Assembly: GCF_013214815.1 (NCBI RefSeq)
Contig: NZ_JABSPU010000018.1
Location: 1-46,154, forward strand
Direction of reading: 5' to 3'
Length of the DNA stretch: 46,154 bases
Source: Gilvibacter sp.
Lineage (GTDB): Bacteria; Bacteroidota; Bacteroidia; Flavobacteriales; Flavobacteriaceae
In this document: in pieces, positions 31,598 to 39,862 of the stretch
Position numbering within the stretch: position 1 is the stretch's first letter
How the letters are laid out: the number at the start of each line of letters is the position of its first letter
Program-made: the position numbers and the translations under genes
Notes under the pieces: model-generated
What the model saw: only the letters and a program-made list of their open reading frames with translations
Database searches by the model: none
Told to the model about the DNA's origin: nothing

Positions 31598-33520
31598 TCA
31601 CTTTAAAAAGTGTAAAACTGCCATTTCTGTAATCAAAAACAGCACGGCTAAGATCACAAACCACTGCCATAACGGACGTTGCTGTCCTTGTTGCTTCATT
31701 TCCAACAACATATCCTTTACAGAATTAAAGAAGTTAATACCCCTTAAATCATTGGTGTTGTAATTTTGAAGATCTGCTTCTTTCCTTGACGTGTTGTAAG
31801 GAAGAATGGCCACGGTATCGGCTTTGTTCATGGCAAAATAATGTCCTTGAAAGGCCGGATCTGCTTCTGTAGACAAAACTACCTTATTGGCATAGCGTTG
31901 TTGAAGCGGGATAAAATCCTGATCGGTTCCTTTTAGGTTTACAATTTGATCCTCCCCTAAGGAAATTGGCAAACCGATCTGCTGACTCTTCCCGATTTCA
32001 TAATAAAGGACCGGTAAGGGGAGTGCGCTCCGCCCGATATTGTAGAATGTAGGGACGATAAGCGGTGACTCTTTAAAGTTGGAATTTGGACTGCTCAAAG
32101 GCGCGCCAAATACATAAACACTATTGAATTGTACCAAGAATGGATTTCCTCCTTCAAGTGATAAAGGGTCATTGCCGCCACTGGTCAGATCAAAAAAGGT
32201 GTTGACTGTTGGATATTGAAAGTTGTCCACAGTTTTACTAAATACAGAACTAAACAGGGGGTGATCAAAATTTATAGTGTTGAGTTTTCGCTGCTGATTG
32301 ACGGGCTCAGAAAAAGTTCCTGCCTCCAGGCGTTGTAATAAAGCGGTATACTCTGCTAGATCTGCTTGTGCCGCTGGAATCACAACAATCACGCCGCCTT
32401 CTTCTTTAAAGCGTTCCAGAGCTGTGACCAAACTTGCGGGAACGCGATCTAATTCATTCAGCACAACTACATTTTGTTGTAAGATGGCGTTATAATCTGC
32501 AGCTGCGTAATTGAAATGGGTTAATTCAAAATCACCTTGAGGAAATAACTTATCCAAAAAGGATTGATCTGCTTGGTTGATACTCATCACTTTAATGGCA
32601 GTCTTCTTGCCGAGTGCAAAATAGAGCTCATTATCAAATTCCAGTTCTTGATCATTGACACTCAATCGGCCTAAAAATGGCTTGTTCAAGTCAATAGGAA
32701 ACTCTACTTCTTGTTTTAGGTTTTGATCGAAGGAAACGGCTGATTTGGCCGCCAGTGTCTCTGCTTCCCATAAGGAAACCGGGTAATTGACATTATTTCT
32801 TGTAGCGGCACTTAGGCCTACTTTTAAAACGGCGCTTCCGTTAATGTTTGCTTGAATGTATGCAGTATCTATACTCACATTAGCCAAGGATTGGGCTTCT
32901 AGTTTTACGGCCTGTATATCAATAGCCGGCAAGGAATCCATCGTCCCAAAAGCATTGGCTTGAAAATCTGAAAATATAACCAGGTTTTTACGCGTGTCCT
33001 CTTTGGAGAACATACCGCTGGCTTTAAGCAGTATTTCTTTGTAATTGTATTGTTTAAAGGATGGGCTGATTTCTAGCAAGCTGTTTCTAAAGTCAACTTC
33101 TGTATCTGAATTGTAGTCGTCGCTGTTAGTAAACCATCTAAAACTTCCAGACAAAGGCGGATTGTCATAAAGATCTTGCACGGCTTTTGACAAAAGCGTG
33201 CCTTGCTGATCTCGAGCAGTCATGCTGTAGCTGTTGTCCAAATAGAAAACGAATTCGTCTTCTTGTTGGTCTTCGGTTTTGTCCGACAGGAAAGGCTGGG
33301 CAAAGGCGGTTACAAGAGCTGCTAAGGCCAAACAACGCAAGGCGAGTACCAACCATTTTTTGAGTTTAGAGCTTTTTCGGGTCTTAAGTTGGATCTCTTT
33401 TAGAAAAGCAACATTGGTGAATGGCACCTTGACAAAACGCCGCAATTGAAACAGATGTACCAATATAGGGATCAGTAGCAGAAGTAGGCCGTAAAAGATT
33501 TCCGGGTTTTTGAATTGCAT
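31598..33520 (-). CDS. BatA-like inner-membrane protein with vWA-type motif
   Basis: 640 residues. The N-terminus (FKNPEIFYGLLLLLIPILVHLFQLRR, later KLKKWLVLALRCLALAALV) is the BatA/aerotolerance N-terminal domain with two membrane helices. A segment VFYLDNSYSM (Asp95 to Ser99) has the D-x-S-x-S pattern of a von Willebrand MIDAS site. A long extracytoplasmic part follows, and a C-terminal helix (WFVILAVLFLITEMAVLHFL) closes the protein. The role is unknown, perhaps assembly of an envelope complex. No moxR or other bat genes are adjacent; it is preceded by a TATCTTTG box at 33556-33549. Confidence 0.85.
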   Translation of the reverse strand: MQFKNPEIFYGLLLLLIPILVHLFQLRRFVKVPFTNVAFLKEIQLKTRKSSKLKKWLVLALRCLALAALVTAFAQPFLSDKTEDQQEDEFVFYLDNSYSMTARDQQGTLLSKAVQDLYDNPPLSGSFRWFTNSDDYNSDTEVDFRNSLLEISPSFKQYNYKEILLKASGMFSKEDTRKNLVIFSDFQANAFGTMDSLPAIDIQAVKLEAQSLANVSIDTAYIQANINGSAVLKVGLSAATRNNVNYPVSLWEAETLAAKSAVSFDQNLKQEVEFPIDLNKPFLGRLSVNDQELEFDNELYFALGKKTAIKVMSINQADQSFLDKLFPQGDFELTHFNYAAADYNAILQQNVVVLNELDRVPASLVTALERFKEEGGVIVVIPAAQADLAEYTALLQRLEAGTFSEPVNQQRKLNTINFDHPLFSSVFSKTVDNFQYPTVNTFFDLTSGGNDPLSLEGGNPFLVQFNSVYVFGAPLSSPNSNFKESPLIVPTFYNIGRSALPLPVLYYEIGKSQQIGLPISLGEDQIVNLKGTDQDFIPLQQRYANKVVLSTEADPAFQGHYFAMNKADTVAILPYNTSRKEADLQNYNTNDLRGINFFNSVKDMLLEMKQQGQQRPLWQWFVILAVLFLITEMAVLHFLK

Positions 33521-33548
33521 TTAGCGCAGTAAAAAAGCGTATTGCTTT

Positions 33549-33556
33549 CAAAGATA
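33549..33556 (-). promoter_or_regulatory. -7 box TATCTTTG for the BatA-like gene
   Basis: Exact TAnnTTTG on the minus strand, 28 bases before the ATG; no clear -33 element. Confidence 0.4.
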
Positions 33557-33624
33557 CACTTTTGATAGCGAGAAGGAACGCTTTTAACTTCCCTGCAACA
33601 TTTTTAGCCAGCAGGCTAATTCTA

Positions 33625-34182
33625 TCAGCCTCTTTTAGGGTTTAATTCCGGACTCGGATCTGGCTGATCCTCTGGAATTTGACCACCACCAAACAATAGA
33701 TCAGTACTGGAAAATGTAGTGCCAAAGGTCAGGGCAGCAGAGTATACCTGGGCCAGCGCACTTTTGAGTTGGCCTTCTGTCAACGGACTTAAAGGATGTA
33801 TGTACACTGCCCATAAAAGTTCGTCAGACAAAGCATATTTGACATCCAAAGCCGTATGAAAATTGGCCGTTAAGCAGGCTTGCAGCATCTCTTTTGAGAG
33901 TGTGGTCCCTTTAGTAATAGGCATAATGATTCGCATTCGGTCATTGGTCTGGTCTGTCAGTACCAGCATGGGTGCTTCTTTGTAAGTTATTTGCCAACGC
34001 CCGTTGGCACCAACAACCGAATCACTTTCTACCTGAAGAATCTCTTGCAGGCGCTCGTTGTTCATATTCTGACTCAATACGGAAAAGGGTAGGGCCATTA
34101 GGCTCAACAGAAGGATTGCTCTGATGTAACTTAAGTCGCAGAAAGCAGTAAATACTGTCAGTGAAGGGTTAGAATTTTTCAT
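33625..34182 (-). CDS. Exported protein of unknown function
   Basis: 185 residues from the ATG at 34182, which lies inside the end of the preceding gene (14-base overlap). A basic N-terminus and a hydrophobic stretch (YIRAILLLSLMALPFSVLSQ) look like a long signal peptide. The mature part (GRWQITYKEAPMLVLTDQTN; FHTALDVKYALSDELLWAVYIHPLSPL) recalls the YbjN or type III chaperone fold, but this is a weak impression. It ends in a Pro/Asp-rich tail. It is translationally coupled to the DUF2400 gene. Confidence 0.65.
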   Translation of the reverse strand: MKNSNPSLTVFTAFCDLSYIRAILLLSLMALPFSVLSQNMNNERLQEILQVESDSVVGANGRWQITYKEAPMLVLTDQTNDRMRIIMPITKGTTLSKEMLQACLTANFHTALDVKYALSDELLWAVYIHPLSPLTEGQLKSALAQVYSAALTFGTTFSSTDLLFGGGQIPEDQPDPSPELNPKRG

Positions 34183-34936
34183 CCACGCCCAGGCCAAATA
34201 GCGCGAAATCGTATTTCACAGGATCTTCCGGATCTAAACGTCGCAGTGCCTTATCCAGTTCCAAAACGGCTTTTGCATCGTTCTGTTTGCGCTTCAAAAG
34301 TTTAACAGCACGGGCAACACGACCGCTGTGAACATCCAACGGACAGGAGAGGGCAGAAGCAGGAATTTGATCCCAAATCCCAAAGTCAACATCTCTAGCC
34401 GAGGAGCGAACCATCCATCGCAAATACATATTGATGCGTTTTGCCGCTGAACCTTTAAGCGGATCTGGTAAATGTTTTAAACTCCGCTCAGGAGGATCAA
34501 AACTGAAGAACTCTTTTTTAAAAGAGCTCAAAGCCAGTTGCAGTTCTCCGGCTTCTTTATAGTGTTTTGCTAAGGTAGATTCTAGGCCTCCTTGATGACG
34601 ATAGAGTTGCTGCAAGGCCTTTAGGAAGTACTTGAGATCTACAGTTTGAAAGGTTCTGTGCACAAAACCTTCGATCTTTTCAAGATCCGTAGGCTCGTGA
34701 TTCAGAATAAAATCATGTGGGGCGTCACCCATGATCTGCATCATTTTATCGGCGCTGCGGAGGATACTCAGTCTATTCCCCCAAGCAATGACAGCTGTTA
34801 AAAAACCACTGATCTCAATATCTTCCTTTTGGGTATATCTGTGTGGGATTTGAATGGGGTCTTGTTCCAGAAAGCTAGGCTGCTCGTAGTAAGCCGCCTT
34901 TTCATCTAAGAATGCTTTGAGCTCGCTACGATTCAT
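34169..34936 (-). CDS. TIGR02757/DUF2400 family protein
   Basis: 255 residues matching the DUF2400 family: ISGFLTAVIAWGNRLSILRSADKM, then KRINMYLRWMVRSS (the conserved R-x-[NC]-M-[YF]-LRWMVR) and LSCPLDVHSGRVAR with the D-V-H pair. The composition is that of a DNA glycosylase-like helical protein, but the function is unknown. It shares one base with the start of the ABC ATPase gene and overlaps the next gene by 14 bases. Confidence 0.88.
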   Translation of the reverse strand: MNRSELKAFLDEKAAYYEQPSFLEQDPIQIPHRYTQKEDIEISGFLTAVIAWGNRLSILRSADKMMQIMGDAPHDFILNHEPTDLEKIEGFVHRTFQTVDLKYFLKALQQLYRHQGGLESTLAKHYKEAGELQLALSSFKKEFFSFDPPERSLKHLPDPLKGSAAKRINMYLRWMVRSSARDVDFGIWDQIPASALSCPLDVHSGRVARAVKLLKRKQNDAKAVLELDKALRRLDPEDPVKYDFALFGLGVDEKF

Positions 34937-35592
34937 TATACGATCTTACCGTCTACCATGGTAAGTTTTCGGTCAGCCATATCGGCCAATTCGTTATTGT
35001 GAGTAACCAAAATAAAGGTCTGGCCTAAAGTGTCACGAAGTTCGAAAAACAGTTTGTGCAATTTATCCGCAGCCTCAGAGTCTAAATTCCCGGAGGGTTC
35101 ATCAGCCAAAATAAGGTCAGGTTTGTTGATCAAAGCCCGTGCAACCGCTGTGCGTTGTTGTTCTCCACCGGAGAGTTCGCTGGGTTTGTGATCATAGCGA
35201 TCTTGAAGTCCGAGCAGATCTAAAAGCTCTTTAGCGCGCTGCTGCACTTCTGCCTTTGGTGTCCCAGCGATATAACCCGGAATACACACATTTTCAAAAG
35301 CAGTGAATTCTGGAAGTAATTGGTGAAACTGAAAGATAAATCCCAAATGCTTATTGCGAAACTCAGCGAGCTCGCGCTTATTCATTCCTTTGAGCTCTTG
35401 ATCTTGAAACTTTAGGCTAGTTGTCGCTTCATCAGGCTGGTCTAAAGTCCCCAAAAGCTGTAATAAAGTAGTCTTACCTGCGCCTGATGCTCCGACAACA
35501 GAAACTATTTCCCCTTGTTTTACCAAGAGATCCACACCTTTTAAGACATGCAGGTCTGAATAAGATTTATGAAGATTTACTGCTTGGATCAT
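34936..35592 (-). CDS. ABC transporter ATP-binding protein, LolD-like
   Basis: 218 residues. Walker A is GASGAGKTT (34-42), the signature is [15 protein letters not shown] and Walker B is [13 protein letters not shown], the set seen in LolD/MacB-type ATPases that export lipoproteins or small molecules through a FtsX-like permease. No permease gene is adjacent; it must be elsewhere. It heads a three-gene unit with the DUF2400 gene and an exported unknown, all overlapping. A good promoter lies at 35611-35641. Confidence 0.9.
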   Translation of the reverse strand: MIQAVNLHKSYSDLHVLKGVDLLVKQGEIVSVVGASGAGKTTLLQLLGTLDQPDEATTSLKFQDQELKGMNKRELAEFRNKHLGFIFQFHQLLPEFTAFENVCIPGYIAGTPKAEVQQRAKELLDLLGLQDRYDHKPSELSGGEQQRTAVARALINKPDLILADEPSGNLDSEAADKLHKLFFELRDTLGQTFILVTHNNELADMADRKLTMVDGKIV

Positions 35593-35610
35593 CTACCGAA
35601 TGATAAAACG

Positions 35611-35641
35611 TAAAATTAGAACATTAAATTGGCTGATGCAA
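35611..35641 (-). promoter_or_regulatory. Promoter of the LolD-like operon
   Basis: On the minus strand TTG (35641-35639), 20 bases, then TAATTTTA (35618-35611), seven of eight bases of the -7 consensus. The ATG is 18 bases downstream. Confidence 0.55.
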
Positions 35642-35654
35642 TCCGCAGAGACAA

Positions 35655-38063
35655 TTAGATCCAATTTCCAAAATTATTCACATCTACAAAATAGGTAATG
35701 CGTAAGGACAAGGTATGCTGCGCTGGCTGTTCAAAGAGAGATTCCAAACTTTCAGAGTAGTTCAAACTAGCCATATCGGTCACGTTGAAGATCTGGTTGC
35801 GATAGAGCAGTGTAGCCTCACTACCTGGTGCAAAACGCCAACGGAAGCTCAAATCCAAATTCCAAATATTAAAATTGGTGTCGGGATCTCTATTGGCTAA
35901 ATCATAATCTGTGCGTGTTCTAGAGCCATCTTCTTCTAGCATCCAGTAAACATTGTCACTGTGATTTGCTGTACTCCAAAAGTTTCTAAAACGCAGGTCA
36001 AGCGCCTTATAGGGATCAAAGTTATAACTCGCCGTAAGGCTGTTTTCCAGGTTGGTTAAATCTCGCTGACCTATGACAATGCCATTATCGTCATTAAAGA
36101 TCCACCCAAAGTTGTTCTCATTCTTAGATAAAGAAGTGGACCAAACCACCAAGAAATTATCCGAGAAGCGGTACCGCGGAGAAACATTGATGTTGTAACG
36201 ATACTGTTGCTCAGCATCCCATTTGCGGTATCCGACGTTTATATCGTAGGCAAATTTCTTTCTAAAGTCGGAAGAGACAAATCCGCCAAAACCATAATTA
36301 GACGGGTAGGTGAGGAATCGCCCCGCTACACGAGGCTCAAAATAATCGTCACTCTCCGTATTGTAACTACCGTCAACACCAAAAGCGAAGCGCTCTGGAG
36401 TTACAAAGAAGGCATTGGTAAAAATGCTGTTCCCCGTTTGTACATCAGGTTCATAAAGTCGGCGGTGTCTCACCGTTAGATTGATCCTGTAAAAGTTAAA
36501 GGTCTTTGTTGGCTCAAAGATTTGATAACTCCCTCCAACCACAAAATTGTTGAAGTTATTTCTAAAGTTTAGCCCTAAATCGTTTATGTCTAGTGTGGTG
36601 TTTGCAAAATCATGTCCGAATCTATAACGCCAATTCCCCTTAGTCTTAAAAATATCAAACTCAGTACGTAAACCCGTTTTAAAGCCGTTGTTCTCATTTA
36701 CATTACTCACCACCACACGTCCAGAGGTTCTGAAAGTATTGGCCTTATCGGCAACGTCAAAAACTAAAGCAGTCACGTTAGCATCTCTAAAGTTTCCGTT
36801 TCTAAGTACGTTCGTATTGATCAGGGATATGGATGAGTTGTCATTCCACTGTTGATCCAGCACAAAGATGTTGTAGTTGGCCAAAGGCTCAATAAGTACC
36901 CTTCTGCGTTCTCCAGTGAGCGTGTCTTCAATACGGGCAAAAGTGCGCTCCGTAATGGCATTGAAGAATCCAACTCCGAGTTTTTCTTTGGTACGCCCTG
37001 AAATTTTTACGGCATTGAGCAGATTAACTTTTGAAGGCTGTTCAATGATCCGTTCATTCTCGTCTAAGGGGCCAACGCTTCCTGTTGGAGCGTTTCCTAC
37101 TCGTCTGGAAAAGAAAATGTTTCCTTTGTTAAAAAGCTCTATACCCTCAACAAAGAACTGTCTGTTCTCACCAAAGGTTTGTTCAAAGGGCCCCAAATTC
37201 AATCGGACTTCATCAAAAGCGGCTTGCCCAAAATCTGGGATTAAAGTAGCGTCCAAAGTGAAACTATCGCTGAGCCCGTATTTAATGTCCATTCCGGCCG
37301 CAAATTCTGTTTCGGATTCGCCATCAAATGTTGTTGCTACACCTTGAACAAAGGGGAAAAGGGTCAATCTTAGTGGTGGATTGATCCCCTGAACACCACT
37401 CACCGTTCCATTGTACTGCGTTTCATTACCCACGCTGTTCTCAATGAAGTTCCACGTATGTGTCTCATTTTGAGTTTGAAGACGTCTGTAAAAGTTTATG
37501 CTCCAATCTTGAATATCGATCTCAGGAAAGCGCAAAGCGTTATAAGGAATTCTAAATTCAGCATACCAACCTTTGTCATCCATTGAGGTACGCGCGCTAA
37601 AAACAACGTTGTAACTAAAATCAGTTCTGCCGTTAGACACAAAGGCATCTCCAATAGCTCCGGCACTGTTAATGTAAAAGCGCGTTTCGTTAATTCCGTC
37701 ATTATAGGTGTTGAGTGCTACCGTGAATACATCGGCCTGAACAAAAACCTCATCGCGTTGGGAGAATTGGGTTAAAATAGACTCCGGATTCGGATCATAC
37801 ATATAGCCCGCGATATAGACGTAGTTGTCATCATAGGCGAACTTAACTTCGGTTTGATATTCGTCAGGGATCTCTCCTTCATTCCCAGGTTCATACATAT
37901 TGAAATCGTTAAAAGCCGGGAGCTCTTGCCAGATCGCATCGTCTAGAATTCCGTCAATTTTAGGAGGGGTGTCAATCCGTGTAGCCTCAAGGTTTTTGCG
38001 GACTTGGCACAGAGATAGAGTAGGTATAAGCAGCAACAATAACGTTAAGCTACGCAAGTTCAT
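35655..38063 (-). CDS. CBM9-like/DUF5916 outer-membrane protein
   Basis: 802 residues: signal peptide (MNLRSLTLLLLLIPTLSLCQ), then a CBM9-like N-terminal domain (PPKIDGILDDAIWQE, VKFAYDDNYVYIAGYMYDP, EFRIPYNALRFP) and a DUF5916 C-terminal region. The latter resembles a beta-barrel: many alternating strands ending in TLSLRITYFVD and a C-terminal aromatic-rich end. Proteins of this type are located in the outer membrane and are often beside transporter or peptidase genes. The ligand is unknown. It is monocistronic. Confidence 0.85.
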   Translation of the reverse strand: MNLRSLTLLLLLIPTLSLCQVRKNLEATRIDTPPKIDGILDDAIWQELPAFNDFNMYEPGNEGEIPDEYQTEVKFAYDDNYVYIAGYMYDPNPESILTQFSQRDEVFVQADVFTVALNTYNDGINETRFYINSAGAIGDAFVSNGRTDFSYNVVFSARTSMDDKGWYAEFRIPYNALRFPEIDIQDWSINFYRRLQTQNETHTWNFIENSVGNETQYNGTVSGVQGINPPLRLTLFPFVQGVATTFDGESETEFAAGMDIKYGLSDSFTLDATLIPDFGQAAFDEVRLNLGPFEQTFGENRQFFVEGIELFNKGNIFFSRRVGNAPTGSVGPLDENERIIEQPSKVNLLNAVKISGRTKEKLGVGFFNAITERTFARIEDTLTGERRRVLIEPLANYNIFVLDQQWNDNSSISLINTNVLRNGNFRDANVTALVFDVADKANTFRTSGRVVVSNVNENNGFKTGLRTEFDIFKTKGNWRYRFGHDFANTTLDINDLGLNFRNNFNNFVVGGSYQIFEPTKTFNFYRINLTVRHRRLYEPDVQTGNSIFTNAFFVTPERFAFGVDGSYNTESDDYFEPRVAGRFLTYPSNYGFGGFVSSDFRKKFAYDINVGYRKWDAEQQYRYNINVSPRYRFSDNFLVVWSTSLSKNENNFGWIFNDDNGIVIGQRDLTNLENSLTASYNFDPYKALDLRFRNFWSTANHSDNVYWMLEEDGSRTRTDYDLANRDPDTNFNIWNLDLSFRWRFAPGSEATLLYRNQIFNVTDMASLNYSESLESLFEQPAQHTLSLRITYFVDVNNFGNWI

Positions 38064-38252
38064 ACAGTTAAATTTTTTTGCGGCGGACCGCGAGGTCGTC
38101 AGTTGATTGCAAGCAAAGCTACTCTGCTCAATTGGGGAGGGCTACTAAGGAAACGTTAAATAAAGCCAAGGAAATGTCAAAAGAATGATAATTGTTTGTC
38201 AGGATTGTTTAGCTTAGAAGAATAAATGAGATCTTTAGTATTGAAACAAACA

Positions 38253-38293
38253 AGACGTTTTCGCGTCTGATCAGTAACGAGCTTTCTTAGCTC
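38253..38293. repeat. Two short inverted repeats upstream of the sigma-54 element
   Basis: AGACG-N6-CGTCT (38253-38268) and GAGCT-N5-AGCTC (38279-38293) lie just upstream of the -24 element at 38302. They could bind an activator, though enhancer sites for sigma-54 are usually further upstream. Confidence 0.35.
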
Positions 38294-38300
38294 CAAAATT

Positions 38301-38316
38301 TGGTACGCTTATTGCT
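38301..38316 (+). promoter_or_regulatory. Sigma-54 type -24/-12 promoter of the small membrane protein
   Basis: TGGTACGCTTATTGCT differs from TGGCACG-N4-TTGCT at one base. GG (38302-38303) and GC (38314-38315) are ten bases apart. Transcription should start near 38327, 17 bases before the ATG at 38344. It lies in a 280-base gap between divergent genes that holds nothing else except small inverted repeats. Confidence 0.65.
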
Positions 38317-38343
38317 CGATTATAAATGAACTAAAAAATACCT

Positions 38344-38652
38344 ATGCGTAAATTAAAATATAAAATGCTGGCCAAGGGATTGGTGCTAGATGCTGCAGGA
38401 ATGGTAACTATGGTGTTACCTGGAATTGGAACTGTGATTGATCTGGTTTGGGCGCCGATAGCCGCTTGGCAAATGAATAAAATGTATCCAGGAAAGCAAG
38501 GAAAGATGGCTTCTGTCATTGTATTTCTAGAGGAGCTTATCCCTGGACTGGACTTTATACCCACCTTCACTTTGATGTGGTTATATACCTATGTGTTCAA
38601 CAGTGAAGATCCGGGAGAGTTGACTCCCATAAAAGTTAGAGCAGACCGCTAA
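38344..38652 (+). CDS. Small membrane protein of unknown function
   Basis: 102 residues: a central hydrophobic helix pair (LVLDAAGMVTMVLPGIGTVIDLVWAPIAAW) and a second hydrophobic segment (GLDFIPTFTLMWLYTYVF) separated by a lysine-rich loop. I do not recognise a named family. It is monocistronic between a sigma-54 type element and a strong terminator. The expression control suggests a role in a stress, nutrient or surface response, but this is inference only. Confidence 0.75.
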   Translation: MRKLKYKMLAKGLVLDAAGMVTMVLPGIGTVIDLVWAPIAAWQMNKMYPGKQGKMASVIVFLEELIPGLDFIPTFTLMWLYTYVFNSEDPGELTPIKVRADR

Positions 38653-38654
38653 TA

Positions 38655-38685
38655 AAAAAGCCCCTTCGTTTTGAAGGGGCTTTTT
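38655..38685. terminator. Bidirectional terminator
   Basis: GCCCCTTC (38660-38667) and GAAGGGGC (38673-38680) form a perfect stem, extended by A/T pairs, between two convergent genes. Confidence 0.9.
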
Positions 38686-38703
38686 AGCTTTTTTAATGTA
38701 GTA

Positions 38704-39270
38704 CTATTGAATAGCTACTCCTGTAAATGTAGTTTCAATTCTCGTGGTGCCACCAGCTCCAGATAAGCTGCCGTCATTAGGTTTGTTAGGATCTTGGCGT
38801 AATGAAATTGTCAAGTTTCCAAAGCTGCCGTCTCCGGCTTCAAAGCCCATAAGTACTCCTAGAGGATTGCCGTTTCCATCTCCATCCAAGTAAATAGGAT
38901 TAAGATTCAGCGCATCACTACTGATGTAGAATACTTGAAACTGATTTGGATTCTGGAGTATAGTAATTGTCTGATTCTCTTGAGGATCTACAGCGTCGTT
39001 TAAAAATACAATGGTAGCTGTATATGAGGTGTTTGCTGTTAGCGTTCCATCAACAGTTAGTTCTGCCTCACCAGGTCCGGTACCATCTAAATCTTGAGAA
39101 GTAAAGATCACTGGGGTTCCTCCGCCTTCCGGAGTTAAGGTCAGCACTAAAGTTGTCACATTAACATCATCGAGTTGATTCTCTGTAGAACCTCCGTCAT
39201 CATCATTGCTACAGGCAAAAAGGACTAAGGTTACTAGGAGTCCAAAAGTGTAGAATAGACTCTTTTTCAT
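38704..39270 (-). CDS. Lipoprotein of the TonB-receptor-associated family (copy 1)
   Basis: 188 residues, lipoprotein signal with Cys20 followed by S-N-D-D-D, an acidic stretch compatible with surface export in Bacteroidota. The remainder is beta-rich with repeated TL-x-LTPEGG and GTLTANTSYTATI strands, and ends in ISLRQDPNKPNDGSLSGAGG. It resembles the lipoproteins found beside flavobacterial TonB receptors and annotated as type 1 periplasmic binding fold superfamily. A second member lies at 42409-43032. Compared with that copy, the loop reads NPNQFQVFY where the other has DDEHQFFF, so a potential metal-binding Glu/His pair is lost. It is divergent from the receptor operon; a TAACTTTG box lies at 39367-39360. 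Confidence 0.75.
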   Translation of the reverse strand: MKKSLFYTFGLLVTLVLFACSNDDDGGSTENQLDDVNVTTLVLTLTPEGGGTPVIFTSQDLDGTGPGEAELTVDGTLTANTSYTATIVFLNDAVDPQENQTITILQNPNQFQVFYISSDALNLNPIYLDGDGNGNPLGVLMGFEAGDGSFGNLTISLRQDPNKPNDGSLSGAGGTTRIETTFTGVAIQ

Positions 39271-39359
39271 AATTCTAATTTCTATTAAAAATTTAACTTG
39301 GGATTAACGCACTAAGCGGAGTCTAAAACCCGCGGTTTTACTAAGTTTACCCAGTTTTA

Positions 39360-39367
39360 CAAAGTTA
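39360..39367 (-). promoter_or_regulatory. -7 box TAACTTTG for lipoprotein copy 1
   Basis: Exact TAnnTTTG on the minus strand, about 90 bases before the ATG; the intervening leader contains an imperfect palindrome (AAAACCCGCGGTTTT). No clear -33 TTG. Confidence 0.35.
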
Positions 39368-39387
39368 CAGAAAAAGGCGATATTATG

Positions 39388-39418
39388 TTGTTTTTGTCTA
39401 AAGCTTAACTTATTTTTG
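39388..39418 (+). promoter_or_regulatory. Complete Bacteroidota promoter of the TonB-receptor operon
   Basis: TTG (39388-39390), 20 bases, then TATTTTTG (39411-39418), an exact -7 match. It is about 60 bases upstream of the His/Cys-rich small protein. No Zur-like palindrome is recognisable with confidence. Confidence 0.65.
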
Positions 39419-39485
39419 CCAAACTTGTAAGCAGGATGTTAAAAATCCTAAAGAAGACAACTATAAATTACCTTTTCAACACGCT

Positions 39486-39788
39486 ATGAAGTTGAAAAAC
39501 TATTTTTTCTTTTCAATACTGCTGATCACTGTAGTGCTCAAGGTGTCTTCTCTTGCAATACATCAGGTTACGCATCATGCAGATAGTGATGGCCACGAGA
39601 TGGCTTGTGAACTCTGCGAACACCTTGTAACTTCGCAAGAACTTGGTTTTCTAGTCTTAGAGACTACCTTTGAATTGAAGGAGGAAATTTTAAACTTTCA
39701 AGAAGAGATTCACGGGGTTGTGGTTTCCGCTGCCAAGCAGGAAATCAATTCACATCTTTACAGCAGGCCTCCGCCGCACTCTTTGTAA
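39486..39788 (+). CDS. Small exported His/Cys-rich protein ahead of the TonB receptor
   Basis: 100 residues: signal peptide-like N-terminus (MKLKNYFFFSILLITVVLKVSS), then a cluster of potential metal ligands, HQVTHHADSDGHEMACELCEH (five His and two Cys in 21 residues, plus Asp and Glu). A predicted helix ends in HLYSRPPPHSL. The ligand cluster is typical of small proteins that accompany zinc or copper uptake receptors. It is the first gene of the receptor operon, 74 bases before the receptor frame opens. Function is inferred from the motif and position only. Confidence 0.7.
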   Translation: MKLKNYFFFSILLITVVLKVSSLAIHQVTHHADSDGHEMACELCEHLVTSQELGFLVLETTFELKEEILNFQEEIHGVVVSAAKQEINSHLYSRPPPHSL

Positions 39789-39862
39789 TACGTCCAAAGA
39801 TCCTGTTTTTAAACCTGAGCGCTGATTATCATTCAGCCACCCTTTAATTATTTAATTCCAGA

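Noticed and set aside
31599-31612. CACTTTAAAAAGTG as terminator of the BatA-like gene
   Set aside because: The stem is only A/T-rich with six pairs and overlaps the stop codon; not convincing.
38084-38097. GACC-N4-GGTC palindrome before the CBM9/DUF5916 gene
   Set aside because: Short palindromes like this are expected by chance; no second copy or spacing to a promoter supports it.
39335-39350. AAAACCCGCGGTTTT as a regulatory palindrome
   Set aside because: Imperfect and not repeated elsewhere; noted only as part of the leader of lipoprotein copy 1.
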